Translations under genes and position numbers: made by a program
Assembly: GCF_036226525.1 (NCBI RefSeq)
Contig: NZ_CP108487.1
Location: forward strand, 1,302,001 to 1,366,000
Source of the DNA: Kribbella sp. NBC_01245
Lineage (GTDB): Bacteria > Actinomycetota > Actinomycetes > Propionibacteriales > Kribbellaceae
Reading direction: 5' to 3'
DNA length: 64,000 nucleotides
Notes under the pieces: generated by a model
Database searches by the model: none
What the model was told of the DNA's origin: nothing
Seen by the model: only the letters and a program-made list of their open reading frames with translations
Shown here: piece after piece, positions 33,136-40,916 of the stretch
Position numbering within the stretch: position 1 is the stretch's first letter
How the letters are laid out: each line of letters starts with the position of its first letter

Positions 33136-34737
33136 CTAGTGGACCAGTACCCGGTCGACGATGCCGGGCAGCTCTACTGATGGTGACAACGTCCCGAACA
33201 CGCCAGACCAGTCGCCGCCGAGCCTTGAAGCGATAAACGCGTCAGCAATCTCAGGCGGCGCGTGTCGGGCCAGTAGCGAGGCCTGCAGGACTACAGCCAT
33301 CCGTGCCGCCAGTACGCGCGCACGCCCTTCGATACCGTCCAGGTCGGCCAGCATCGTCAGTACGTCGGTGATAGCCCGGTCCAAGTGGCTGCTGTACCCC
33401 TTGGCCGTCCCAACCTCCGTGAGCCAGGCATCGAGCGATTCGGGCCGCTGTAAAGCTCTCAACACGTCTAGCGCGTTGACGTTGCCCGAGCCTTCCCAGA
33501 TCGAGTTGAGCGGGGACTCGCGGAACAGCAACGGCATACCCGACTCCTCGACGTACCCGTTGCCGCCCAGACACTCGAGCGCCTCGGCCACCATCATCGG
33601 GGTCCGCTTACACACCCAGAACTTGGCCAGCGGCAGCGCGATCCGCCGGAACGCCGCGTCGGCCTCACCGGCGTCGACCGCGGCCGCGAGGCGCATCGCC
33701 AGCATCGTCGCGGCGGCCGACTCGAGGGAGAGGTCGGCCAGTACGTTCCGCATCACGGGCTTGTCGCGCAGCAGGCCACCGAAGGCGCTGCGATGGGTCG
33801 CGTGCCAGGTCGCCTCGACCAGGGCCCGGCGCATCAACCCGGCCGAACCGAGCACGCAGTCCAGCCGGGTGGCCGCGACCATCTCGATGATCGTGCGAAC
33901 GCCCGCGCCTTCGTCGCCGAGGCGGTGCCCGACAGTGCCGTGGAACTCGACTTCGCTGGACGCGTTCGACCGGTTGCCGAGCTTGTCCTTCAACCGCTGC
34001 AACGCGAAGACGTTCCGTGAACCGTCTTCAAGGACGCGAGGTACGACGAAACAGCTCAAGCCACCCGGCGCCTGCGCGAGTACGAGGAAGACGTCCACCT
34101 GCGGCGCCGAGCAGAACCACTTGTGCCCGGTCAACCGGTACGAGTCGCCAACCGGTTTGGCCTCGGTCAGGTTGGCCCGGACATCCGAACCACCCTGCTT
34201 CTCCGTCATCCCCATCCCCGCGAGCGCCCCCGGCCCGGAACCACCCGGGTTGTACGACGGAGCGGCCAGGCGGGGAACCCAGTGCTCCGCAAGCGCCTTG
34301 TCCGCACGGAGGGCCGGCACCGCGGCGTACGTCATGGAGATCGGACAACCGTGTCCCGGCTCGACCTGTCCCCAGACGAAGAACCCGGCCGCGCGACGCA
34401 GATGGGCCGACGGGTGATCCGACAACCAGGGCGCGGCCTGCAACCCGAAACCGACGGCCTTGTCCATCAGCCAATGCCAGGACGGGTGGAAGTCGACGCG
34501 GTCCACGCGGTTCCCGTACCGGTCGTGCGTGCGCAATACCGGGGGATTCTGGTTGGCGGGCAACGCCTGGTCGAGCGCCTCGCGACTGCCCGCGAGGGCG
34601 CCGATACTCGTGAGCTTGGCGTCGTTCGCGAGGTCGCCGTACGGCGTGAGGGCATCGCGCAGGGACGCGTCGGCCGTGAAGAAGTTCACGCCGTCCAGCG
34701 GGGGAGGCTGGTTGGTTACCGCAAATGGGTCCGCCAT
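33136..34737 (-). CDS. Acyl-CoA dehydrogenase family protein (AidB-like)
   Basis: 533 residues, longer than ordinary acyl-CoA dehydrogenases and with an N-terminal extension (PPLDGVNFFTADASLRDAL) as in the AidB branch. GMGMTEKQGGSDVRAN and YRLTGHKWFCSAP form the FAD-binding middle domain; LECLGGNGYVEESGMPLLFRE and NSIWEGSGNVNALD are C-terminal family signatures. A FAD-dependent oxidoreductase; the substrate is unknown. TACCGT lies 6 nt before the ATG, so it is probably leaderless and shares an 18-bp divergent promoter with the YihY gene. Confidence 0.92.
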   Translation of the reverse strand: MADPFAVTNQPPPLDGVNFFTADASLRDALTPYGDLANDAKLTSIGALAGSREALDQALPANQNPPVLRTHDRYGNRVDRVDFHPSWHWLMDKAVGFGLQAAPWLSDHPSAHLRRAAGFFVWGQVEPGHGCPISMTYAAVPALRADKALAEHWVPRLAAPSYNPGGSGPGALAGMGMTEKQGGSDVRANLTEAKPVGDSYRLTGHKWFCSAPQVDVFLVLAQAPGGLSCFVVPRVLEDGSRNVFALQRLKDKLGNRSNASSEVEFHGTVGHRLGDEGAGVRTIIEMVAATRLDCVLGSAGLMRRALVEATWHATHRSAFGGLLRDKPVMRNVLADLSLESAAATMLAMRLAAAVDAGEADAAFRRIALPLAKFWVCKRTPMMVAEALECLGGNGYVEESGMPLLFRESPLNSIWEGSGNVNALDVLRALQRPESLDAWLTEVGTAKGYSSHLDRAITDVLTMLADLDGIEGRARVLAARMAVVLQASLLARHAPPEIADAFIASRLGGDWSGVFGTLSPSVELPGIVDRVLVH

Positions 34738-34755
34738 GTCAGTACGGTAAGCGGT
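34738..34755. promoter_or_regulatory. 18-bp divergent promoter with a symmetrical -10 element
   Basis: TACGGTA (34743-34749) gives TACGGT on plus, 7 nt before the ATG of the YihY gene, and TACCGT on minus, 6 nt before the ATG of the acyl-CoA dehydrogenase. The entire intergenic region is 18 bp, so both mRNAs must be leaderless if transcribed from here. Confidence 0.65.
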
Positions 34756-35949
34756 ATGGCACGCGTGGGGTCTGAGACCTCTGTCTCACTGGTCTGGATC
34801 CGACGGATACTCGGAGTGACCTGGAAACTGCTCACCCAGACCGTCGGCACCTGTCTGCGCTATCGCGTGACGGGTCTGGCGGCGGAAGCGGCGTTCTTCG
34901 CGATCCTGTCGCTGCCGCCGCTGATCTTCGGTCTGGCCGGGTCGATCGGTTTCATCGTCTCGCGGTTCTTCGACGCGGCCACGATCGACCAGATCAAGCT
35001 CGAGATCGCCGAACTGGCCGCCCGCGCGCTGACCGACGACTCGGTTCAGGCCGTCATCGTGCCGACGCTGGACGACGTGCTGGCCGGTGGCCGGCCGGAC
35101 GTAATCTCGATCGGTTTCCTGCTGGCCCTGTGGTCCGGCAGTCGAGCGCTGAACGTCTTCGTCGACACCATCACGATCATGTACGGCATGGGCGGCAAGC
35201 GGGGCATCGTCCGGACCCGAGCGCTGTCGTTCAGCCTGTACTGCGTCGCGCTGCTGATCGGCGTGATCGTGCTGCCGCTGGTGCTGGCCGGTCCCGAGGC
35301 GGTCGCCGACGTGCTGCCGGCGCGAGTCGAATTCCTGAACCAGCTGTACTGGCCTGTCGTCACGGTGCTGTCCGCGGGCTTCCTGAACACGCTCTACCAC
35401 TTGTCCGTGCCTGTGCGTACACCTTGGGTGTCCGATCTGCCGGGGGCGTTCCTGGCGTTGTCACTCTGGATCCTTGGCAGCTTCCTGCTGCGCTGGACCC
35501 TGCAGTCGACCGTCGGTGGTACGTCGATCTACGGGCCGTTGGCCGCACCGATCGCCGTACTGCTGTGGCTCTACCTGACGGCCATCGCGGTGCTCATCGG
35601 CGCCGCCCTGAACGCGGTGATCGACCGGATGTGGCCGGACAAGGCGCGCAAACCCGCCAAGGCCTCCCGGAAGCGCGCCGAGCCTGAGATGAAGGCCGAG
35701 CCGGAACCGGTGCACGCGCACGCTCAAGACCTGGACGACGTCGATGAGGTGGTGGCGGAATCGCCGGAGCAGCGGCAGCGGCCGGAGGTGAAGGTGGCCG
35801 AGGCGGTCGAGTCGCTGACGTCCGACAAACCCGTCGTTCCCGGGCCGCCGGACCCCGAACCTGTGACTGAGGTTGCGGGTAAACCTGAGGTCGAGAGTGA
35901 GCCCGTCGGAAAACCCGGTGCGCCCGCGAAAGCCGACGACGTACGCTGA
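34756..35949 (+). CDS. YihY/BrkB-family inner-membrane protein
   Basis: 397 residues. Six hydrophobic segments are spread over residues 30-290, with the family's AAEAAFFAILSLPPLIFGLAG and SIYGPLAAPIAVLLWLYLTA regions (each about 20 residues). A long charged C-terminal tail rich in Pro, Glu and Lys (about 295-397) is predicted to be cytoplasmic and disordered. The function of the family is not settled. The plus-strand TACGGT box is 7 nt before the ATG. Confidence 0.88.
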   Translation: MARVGSETSVSLVWIRRILGVTWKLLTQTVGTCLRYRVTGLAAEAAFFAILSLPPLIFGLAGSIGFIVSRFFDAATIDQIKLEIAELAARALTDDSVQAVIVPTLDDVLAGGRPDVISIGFLLALWSGSRALNVFVDTITIMYGMGGKRGIVRTRALSFSLYCVALLIGVIVLPLVLAGPEAVADVLPARVEFLNQLYWPVVTVLSAGFLNTLYHLSVPVRTPWVSDLPGAFLALSLWILGSFLLRWTLQSTVGGTSIYGPLAAPIAVLLWLYLTAIAVLIGAALNAVIDRMWPDKARKPAKASRKRAEPEMKAEPEPVHAHAQDLDDVDEVVAESPEQRQRPEVKVAEAVESLTSDKPVVPGPPDPEPVTEVAGKPEVESEPVGKPGAPAKADDVR

Positions 35950-36010
35950 CCGTGTCGCGACAAGCCGCCCCGAGACCCGGGCGCGGTTCTGAACCCGGAA
36001 GGAGTGAGCG

Positions 36011-36061
36011 ATGACCCAGCACCTGGCCATCGAGGCCGCTCCTGTTCCGTCCGGCCGCTGA
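36011..36061 (+). CDS. Possible 16-residue leader ORF upstream of rsgA
   Basis: ATG at 36011 follows GGAAGGAG by 6 nt, an excellent ribosome-binding site, and the frame reads MTQHLAIEAAPVPSGR before TGA at 36059-36061. It ends 39 nt before rsgA. It may be a real mini-cistron, a coupling device, or a remnant of a longer gene. No amino acid is enriched in a way that would suggest attenuation. Confidence 0.4.
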   Translation: MTQHLAIEAAPVPSGR

Positions 36062-36100
36062 GCTGATCCGCCGCCGGACCTCTTGAAAGGTTCGTCGCAG

Positions 36101-37159
36101 ATGTCTGCAACGCTGACCGCTCTCGGCCTCGACGGCCCGACGGCGGAGTACTTCGAAACACTCGACTTGATCCCGGGCCGCGTCGCCCGGGTCGACAAGG
36201 GCCTGAGCACGGTTCTCACCGCGGACGGCCCGGTGCGGGCCTCCTGGTCCGGCGACATCCTGGCGGCGATCGCGCTCGACGCGGAGGCCACTCCGTGCAC
36301 CGGTGACTGGGTCGCGTTGCGGCTCTGGCCGGATGAGCGCATCACGGTCGAGGCCGTCGCCCCACGCCGTACCAGGATCATCCGGGCCGAGGCGGGCAAG
36401 ACCTCCCGCGGCCAGGTCCTCGCCTCGAACGTGGACGTGGTCGCCATCGTGGTCGGCCTCGAACCCGAACCCAACATCGGCCGCATCGAGCGATTCCTCG
36501 CCCTGGCGTGGGAGAGCGGCGCGCATCCCGTCGTGATCCTGACGAAGGCCGACCTGGTCAACGACGCCGAGGATGTCGCGGAGGACGTCGCGACGGCCGC
36601 GCCCGGCGCCGACGTACTCGTCTGCAGCGTGACCACCGGCGAAGGGGTTTCTCGCGTTGCTGAGCTCCTGGCCGGCAACCAGACGCTCGCGCTCCTCGGC
36701 GTCAGCGGCGCCGGCAAATCGTCCTTGGTGAACGCCCTTGCCGGTGCCGAGGTGCTCTCGGTCCAGGCGATCCGTGATGACGGCAAAGGCCGTCATACGT
36801 CCGTACGACGTGAGCTCATCCCGATGCCCGGAGGTGGTGTCGTCATCGACACCCCAGGGCTGCGAACCGTTGGCCTGCAGGAATCGGGCGACGGAATGGC
36901 CTCGGCCTTTCCGGATGTGGCCGCGCTGATCGACGGCTGCCGCTTCAAGGATTGCTCCCACCAGAACGAGCCGGGTTGCGCCGTACTGGCCGCGCTGGAC
37001 GACGGCACGCTGCCGTATCGGCGGTACGAGAGCTGGGTGAAGTTGCAGAAGGAGGCGGCCTGGATGGCGCGGCGCAACGACCTGCGGATGCGGTCGGCGG
37101 TCAAGAAGGAATGGGCCGCCCGGACGAAGGCGCACAAGCGGGATATCAAGCCACGCTGA
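36101..37159 (+). CDS. rsgA: Small ribosomal subunit biogenesis GTPase RsgA
   Basis: 352 residues. N-terminal OB fold, a circularly permuted GTPase (LTKADLVN as G4, then GVSGAGKSSLVNAL as G1 and DTPGLR as G3) and a C-terminal zinc-binding knuckle (CRFKDCSHQNEPGCAV with Cys-Cys-His-Cys). It releases late 30S assembly factors. ATG at 36101 has GAAAGG 10 nt upstream; the TTG at 36083 would lie inside that signal. Confidence 0.95.
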   Translation: MSATLTALGLDGPTAEYFETLDLIPGRVARVDKGLSTVLTADGPVRASWSGDILAAIALDAEATPCTGDWVALRLWPDERITVEAVAPRRTRIIRAEAGKTSRGQVLASNVDVVAIVVGLEPEPNIGRIERFLALAWESGAHPVVILTKADLVNDAEDVAEDVATAAPGADVLVCSVTTGEGVSRVAELLAGNQTLALLGVSGAGKSSLVNALAGAEVLSVQAIRDDGKGRHTSVRRELIPMPGGGVVIDTPGLRTVGLQESGDGMASAFPDVAALIDGCRFKDCSHQNEPGCAVLAALDDGTLPYRRYESWVKLQKEAAWMARRNDLRMRSAVKKEWAARTKAHKRDIKPR

Positions 37160-37173
37160 GATGCCGGGTTTCC

Positions 37174-37194
37174 ACCTGCGAACGCCTCGCAGGT
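37174..37194 (+). terminator. Hairpin downstream of rsgA
   Basis: ACCTGCGA (37174-37181) and TCGCAGGT (37187-37194) with a 5-nt loop, 14 nt after the rsgA stop. No T tract follows, so efficiency is uncertain. Confidence 0.55.
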
Positions 37195-37262
37195 AGAACT
37201 GTCGGAGCGATGTGATTAGGTGGCTCCGCCTCGGTAGATCGGGGCGGAGAGGAGTTCGTGTC

Positions 37263-37622
37263 TTGTCCAAAGCCAGTTTTGGGCTGGCGGCTTTGCTGCT
37301 GGTCGTGTCGGCTTGCTCTGGCCCCAAGCCCGCTGATGAGCATGCCGGTCATCCCGCGGGTGCGATGGTCGACGTCAAGATCGAGTCCGGCAAGACGGTG
37401 CCGAGTGGTGCGGTGGTGAAGGTCTCGAAGGACGAGCAGATCACTGTGAACATCACCAGTGACATCGACGACGAGATCCACGTGCACTCGACTCCGGATC
37501 ACTCGTTCCAGATATCGGCGGGGCAGAAGCTCGAGGAAACCTTCAGCTTCGGCGCCACTGGGACCTATGAGATGGAGTCTCACCGGCTGAAGAAGTTGAT
37601 CGTCAAGTTCGAGGTGCGCTGA
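37263..37622 (+). CDS. Lipoprotein with a cupredoxin-like domain
   Basis: 119 residues from TTG 37263, which has GAGAGGAG about 9 nt upstream; the GTG at 37212 would give an unusual N-terminus. The lipobox VSAC (Cys18) predicts membrane anchoring. A His-rich stretch (DEHAGHPAG) is followed by a domain with EIHVHSTPDHSF and TGTYEMESHRLKKLIVKFEV, resembling a small cupredoxin fold with possible metal-binding His residues. It heads a run of probable copper-handling genes. Confidence 0.72.
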   Translation: MSKASFGLAALLLVVSACSGPKPADEHAGHPAGAMVDVKIESGKTVPSGAVVKVSKDEQITVNITSDIDDEIHVHSTPDHSFQISAGQKLEETFSFGATGTYEMESHRLKKLIVKFEVR

Positions 37623-37662
37623 GGCCCGCAAAGGCTTTAGCGGGATTGGATAAAGTTCAGTC

Positions 37663-38238
37663 GTGAATTCGCCCGGCGCCGGCGCATTGCGGTCGATGCG
37701 CGCAGCCTTTGTGGCCATGCTCACTGTGGGCATTGCCGCGGGCAGTCACGTGCTGGGCGGGGGAGCGGCTCCCCATCCGCTGACGCTGCTGATCCTGAGC
37801 GTGCTGGCGATGATCCCGGTTCACCTGCTGAGCGGCCGGCGGCTTGGCTTCGGCCTGCTGCTGGTGCTGCTGGGCGGTGGGCAGTTCGCGATCCACCACC
37901 TGCTGATGGCGGTGGCCTCGATGCCGCCTGGCGGGCATCCCCACGAGCTGGCGCATCAGGTTGTGGCGGCGCCGAGTGACGGTCCGGGCATGCTCCTGGC
38001 CCATGTGATCGCCACGCTGCTGACCAGTCTGCTGCTCGCTCACGGCGATGCCCTGCTCTGGGCGCTGTGGACTCTGCTGCGGCCGTTGCTGGTCGTGGCT
38101 TTCGGCGTTGTCGTCGCCATGCCGAGGCTGTTGCCTGCGGCATCCATCCCGCGTCCGCTGCTTCTGCTGGCGGGGCCGCGGCCGGATCGCCCGCGCGGAC
38201 CGCCTGAGCGGCTCCGGACCCCATCCCTCACCTGGTAG
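37663..38238 (+). CDS. Histidine-containing integral membrane protein of unknown function
   Basis: 191 residues with four to five hydrophobic segments (AAFVAMLTVGIAAGSHVLG, PLTLLILSVLAMIPVHLLS, LGFGLLLVLLGGGQFAIHHL, MLLAHVIATLLTSLLLAHG). Several His residues lie in or next to the membrane segments. The family is not recognised with confidence. Its place between a cupredoxin-like lipoprotein and YcnI/CopCD suggests a role in metal handling (inference). TAAAGT (37651-37656) lies 6 nt before the GTG start, so it is probably leaderless. Confidence 0.7.
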   Translation: MNSPGAGALRSMRAAFVAMLTVGIAAGSHVLGGGAAPHPLTLLILSVLAMIPVHLLSGRRLGFGLLLVLLGGGQFAIHHLLMAVASMPPGGHPHELAHQVVAAPSDGPGMLLAHVIATLLTSLLLAHGDALLWALWTLLRPLLVVAFGVVVAMPRLLPAASIPRPLLLLAGPRPDRPRGPPERLRTPSLTW

Positions 38239-38316
38239 GCCTTTTGAGCTGACCAGGTGCTCGGTGGTGTGTCCATGGACCCACTCATCCGTTCTCCGCT
38301 CAGAGAAAGCTCTTCC

Positions 38317-39000
38317 ATGTTGAATTCCGCTCTGCGTCGTACCGCTGCCATTGGTTGTGTGGCCGGCGGCCTGCTGCTCTTCGGTGCCGGTACGGCGTCC
38401 GCCCACGTCGGCGTCAAGCCGAGCACCACGGCCGCGGGTGCCTACAGCGTGCTGACGTTCGCCGTACCGCACGGCTGCGACGGCTCGGGCACCACCAAGG
38501 TGTCGATCAAGATCCCTGAGCAGTTCGCGTCCGTCACCCCGACGGTAAACCCGAACTGGCAGGTCCAGAAGGTGATGACGAAGCTCGCTACCCCGATCAA
38601 GGACAGCCACGGCAACGAGGTGACCGAGCGGGTCGGCGAGGTCGTCTACACCGCGAAGACCCCGCTGCCCGACGGCTACCGCGACACGTTCGAGATCCAG
38701 GCCAAGCTGCCGGAGAAGGTCGGCGAGTCGCTGGTCTTCCCGACCGTGCAGACCTGCGAGAAGGGCGAGACCGCCTGGGTCGAGGTGCCCAAGGACGGCA
38801 AGTCCGCGGATGACCTCGAGGCGCCTGCTCCGACCGTCGTCGTGACCGCTGCTGAAGAGGAGCCGGTTGCTGTGAAGCCCGTAGCTGCCACCACGTCTTC
38901 GTCGGACGGGGTGCCCGCGGTCACTTGGGTGGCGCTCGCGATCGGCGTGGCCGGCCTGGCGGCAGGCGGCGCCGCGCTGGTGCGCACTCGTAAGTCCTGA
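38317..39000 (+). CDS. YcnI-family copper-binding membrane-anchored protein (DUF1775)
   Basis: 227 residues. After the signal peptide (ending about GTASA) the mature chain begins HVGVKPS, the N-terminal His used for Cu(II) binding in the family. The DUF1775 domain contains VPHGCDGSGTTKVSIKIPE and WEV-like segments, and the C-terminus has one membrane helix (VTWVALAIGVAGLAAGGAAL) ending in RTRKS. It overlaps the CopC-CopD gene by one base (TGATG). Probably a surface copper-binding or delivery protein. Confidence 0.9.
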   Translation: MLNSALRRTAAIGCVAGGLLLFGAGTASAHVGVKPSTTAAGAYSVLTFAVPHGCDGSGTTKVSIKIPEQFASVTPTVNPNWQVQKVMTKLATPIKDSHGNEVTERVGEVVYTAKTPLPDGYRDTFEIQAKLPEKVGESLVFPTVQTCEKGETAWVEVPKDGKSADDLEAPAPTVVVTAAEEEPVAVKPVAATTSSSDGVPAVTWVALAIGVAGLAAGGAALVRTRKS

Positions 39001-40694
39001 TGCTGGAGCATTGCTCCCAGCGGGCGCGGTGGACCGGGTTCACCTGGTTCACCGCGCCCGCGGGGCTCCTCCTCGCGCTCTTCTTTCTCGGCCTGACGGC
39101 GGCGCCGGCGTCGGCGCACGCCACCCTGCTCAGCACCGATCCGAAGAACGACGCGGTGCTGGCGAAGGCGCCGACGGCGGTCACGCTGACGTTCGACGAG
39201 GCGGTGGTGGTCTGGCCGACCTCGATCAGCATCTTCGATCCGGCGGGCGAGCGGTTGGAGGTGGGCGTCAAGGGCATCGACAAACGAGCCGTCGCGACCC
39301 TCCCGGCGAACCTCGGCCAAGGTACGTACACCGTCACCTGGCGGGTCATCTCGGCCGACGATCATCCCGTCTCGGGCGGTTTCGCTTTCACCATCGGCAA
39401 GCGGACGACGCCGGTCGCGGCAGACCTCGACAACGAGCCGACGCGCAGCCTGAACGTCGTCCGCCTCGCCGCGACGGCCCTCGGCTATCTCGGGGTGCTC
39501 GGCTCGATTGGTCTGGCGGTCTTCGAGCTGTTCCTGCTGGACGCGACGGCCGGTGCGATGGCAGGTCTTCGCCGCCGGCTGCGCTGGACCGGGCGTGGGC
39601 TGATCGCCCTTGCGGCGTTGGGCTTCTTCGCCTCGATACCGCTGACCACGGCATGGCAACAGGCCGGAAGTCTCGCCAGTCTGGGCGATGGCGCGATCTG
39701 GTCTGACGGGTTCAGCTCCGACCTGCTCACGAGCGCCGTACTGGCTGTGGCGGGTCTGCTCGTGGTGGCCCTGCTCGTCGGGCGGCCGTACGTCGTACTC
39801 GCGCGTGTGGGGGTGGCCGTTGGGGCCTTGGTGGCTCTGGTCTCGTTGCCGTGGACGGGGCATACCCGGACTTATGGGCCGACTTGGCTTGTGGTCGCGT
39901 CGGACCTCATCCACGTTTCGGCTGGAGCGATCTGGGCGGGCGGGATCATCGGGTTGGCGTTGACGTTGGCCAAGTCGTCCGAGGCATCACCTCGGCGGGC
40001 GGCGTCGACCGCGGCCCGGTTCTCGGCCGTCGCGGCTTGGGCGGTGCTGGCTGTCGCGATCTCCGGCACGGTGATGGCTTGGCGCATTCTCGGGTCGATC
40101 CCGGGGCTGTGGGAGACGTCGTACGGCAAGGCGTTGCTGGTCAAGCTCGGCGTCGCGCTGGTGATCGTTGGGATAGCGGCGTGGAACCGGTATGGCTTGG
40201 TGCCGAAGGTGCTGCGAGAGCCGCGCGACAATGACGCACGCGGCCTGCTGCGGTCCGCCGTACGGGCTGAAGCGGCTTGTTTCGTCGTACTGCTGGCGGT
40301 GACCGGCGTGCTCGTCACGCAGCCGCCTCGCGAAGAGGCCGCGGCGTCGGGTCCAGGGGAGCAGGTGAGCCGGGCGCGGGGGATCGAGGCGCGGCTCGGG
40401 ACGAACCTGGTGCGGATGCGGATCTCGCCGATCACGACCGGGTCGAACTACGTGCAGCTCTATTTGCGCGATGCCGCCGGGAAGGCGCTGGAGCCGTTGA
40501 GCGCGCCGTCCGTGCGATTCACCCAGGCCGAGGAGGGGATCGGGCCGCTCAGTGCGCCGATGACCCGGGTTGGGCCGGGGCAGTACGAGGGTCGCGTCGC
40601 TCTGCCGGTCTCGGGGGATTGGGCGATCCAGATCACGGCCCGGACCTCGAAGTACGAGTCGCCCTCGGCCGAGCTGGCGGTGCATATCTACTGA
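39000..40694 (+). CDS. CopC-CopD fusion copper-resistance/uptake protein
   Basis: 564 residues. A signal peptide ends at ASA, and the mature chain starts with His (HATLLSTDPKNDAVL), the usual first copper ligand of CopC; the second His lies in SADDHPVSGGF. Residues from about 155 to 470 form eight or so membrane helices of the CopD family (GLAVFELFLLDA, WTGHTRTYGPTWLVVASDLIHV). A C-terminal soluble domain of about 110 residues follows. Together with YcnI it probably moves copper across or to the membrane. Confidence 0.9.
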   Translation: MLEHCSQRARWTGFTWFTAPAGLLLALFFLGLTAAPASAHATLLSTDPKNDAVLAKAPTAVTLTFDEAVVVWPTSISIFDPAGERLEVGVKGIDKRAVATLPANLGQGTYTVTWRVISADDHPVSGGFAFTIGKRTTPVAADLDNEPTRSLNVVRLAATALGYLGVLGSIGLAVFELFLLDATAGAMAGLRRRLRWTGRGLIALAALGFFASIPLTTAWQQAGSLASLGDGAIWSDGFSSDLLTSAVLAVAGLLVVALLVGRPYVVLARVGVAVGALVALVSLPWTGHTRTYGPTWLVVASDLIHVSAGAIWAGGIIGLALTLAKSSEASPRRAASTAARFSAVAAWAVLAVAISGTVMAWRILGSIPGLWETSYGKALLVKLGVALVIVGIAAWNRYGLVPKVLREPRDNDARGLLRSAVRAEAACFVVLLAVTGVLVTQPPREEAAASGPGEQVSRARGIEARLGTNLVRMRISPITTGSNYVQLYLRDAAGKALEPLSAPSVRFTQAEEGIGPLSAPMTRVGPGQYEGRVALPVSGDWAIQITARTSKYESPSAELAVHIY

Positions 40695-40698
40695 GATC

Positions 40699-40746
40699 GG
40701 GCCGTTTACTCAGTGATGATCGCTACTTACACTGAGTGAACGGCCC
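40699..40746 (+). terminator. Long hairpin after the copper gene group
   Basis: GGGCCGTTTACTCAGTG (40699-40715) pairs with 40730-40746 over 17 positions with one mismatch and a 14-nt loop, starting 5 nt after the copCD stop. Confidence 0.8.
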
Positions 40747-40769
40747 GCCCTCATCGCAAGGAGGCGCCT

Positions 40770-40916
40770 ATGGTGCCCGAGCACATCGCGGGATTGCCGA
40801 TCGAGGAAATCCTGCTTGCCGTGGGCCTCGCGATCGCGCCGATGCTGGCCTATCTCGGCTGGGAGATCTGCTCACGGTTCCAGCGGTTGCGCCGGAGACT
40901 CACCGGTCAGGACTGA
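40770..40916 (+). CDS. 48-residue small membrane protein
   Basis: ATG at 40770 follows AAGGAGG by 5 nt, an almost ideal ribosome-binding site. The frame reads MVPEHIAGLPIEEILLAVGL and continues through a hydrophobic helix (IAPMLAYLGW) to a basic tail (RFQRLRRRLTGQD). One membrane span with a positive C-terminus is predicted. Its 3' end overlaps the convergent LCP gene by 17 nt. No function can be proposed. Confidence 0.7.
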   Translation: MVPEHIAGLPIEEILLAVGLAIAPMLAYLGWEICSRFQRLRRRLTGQD

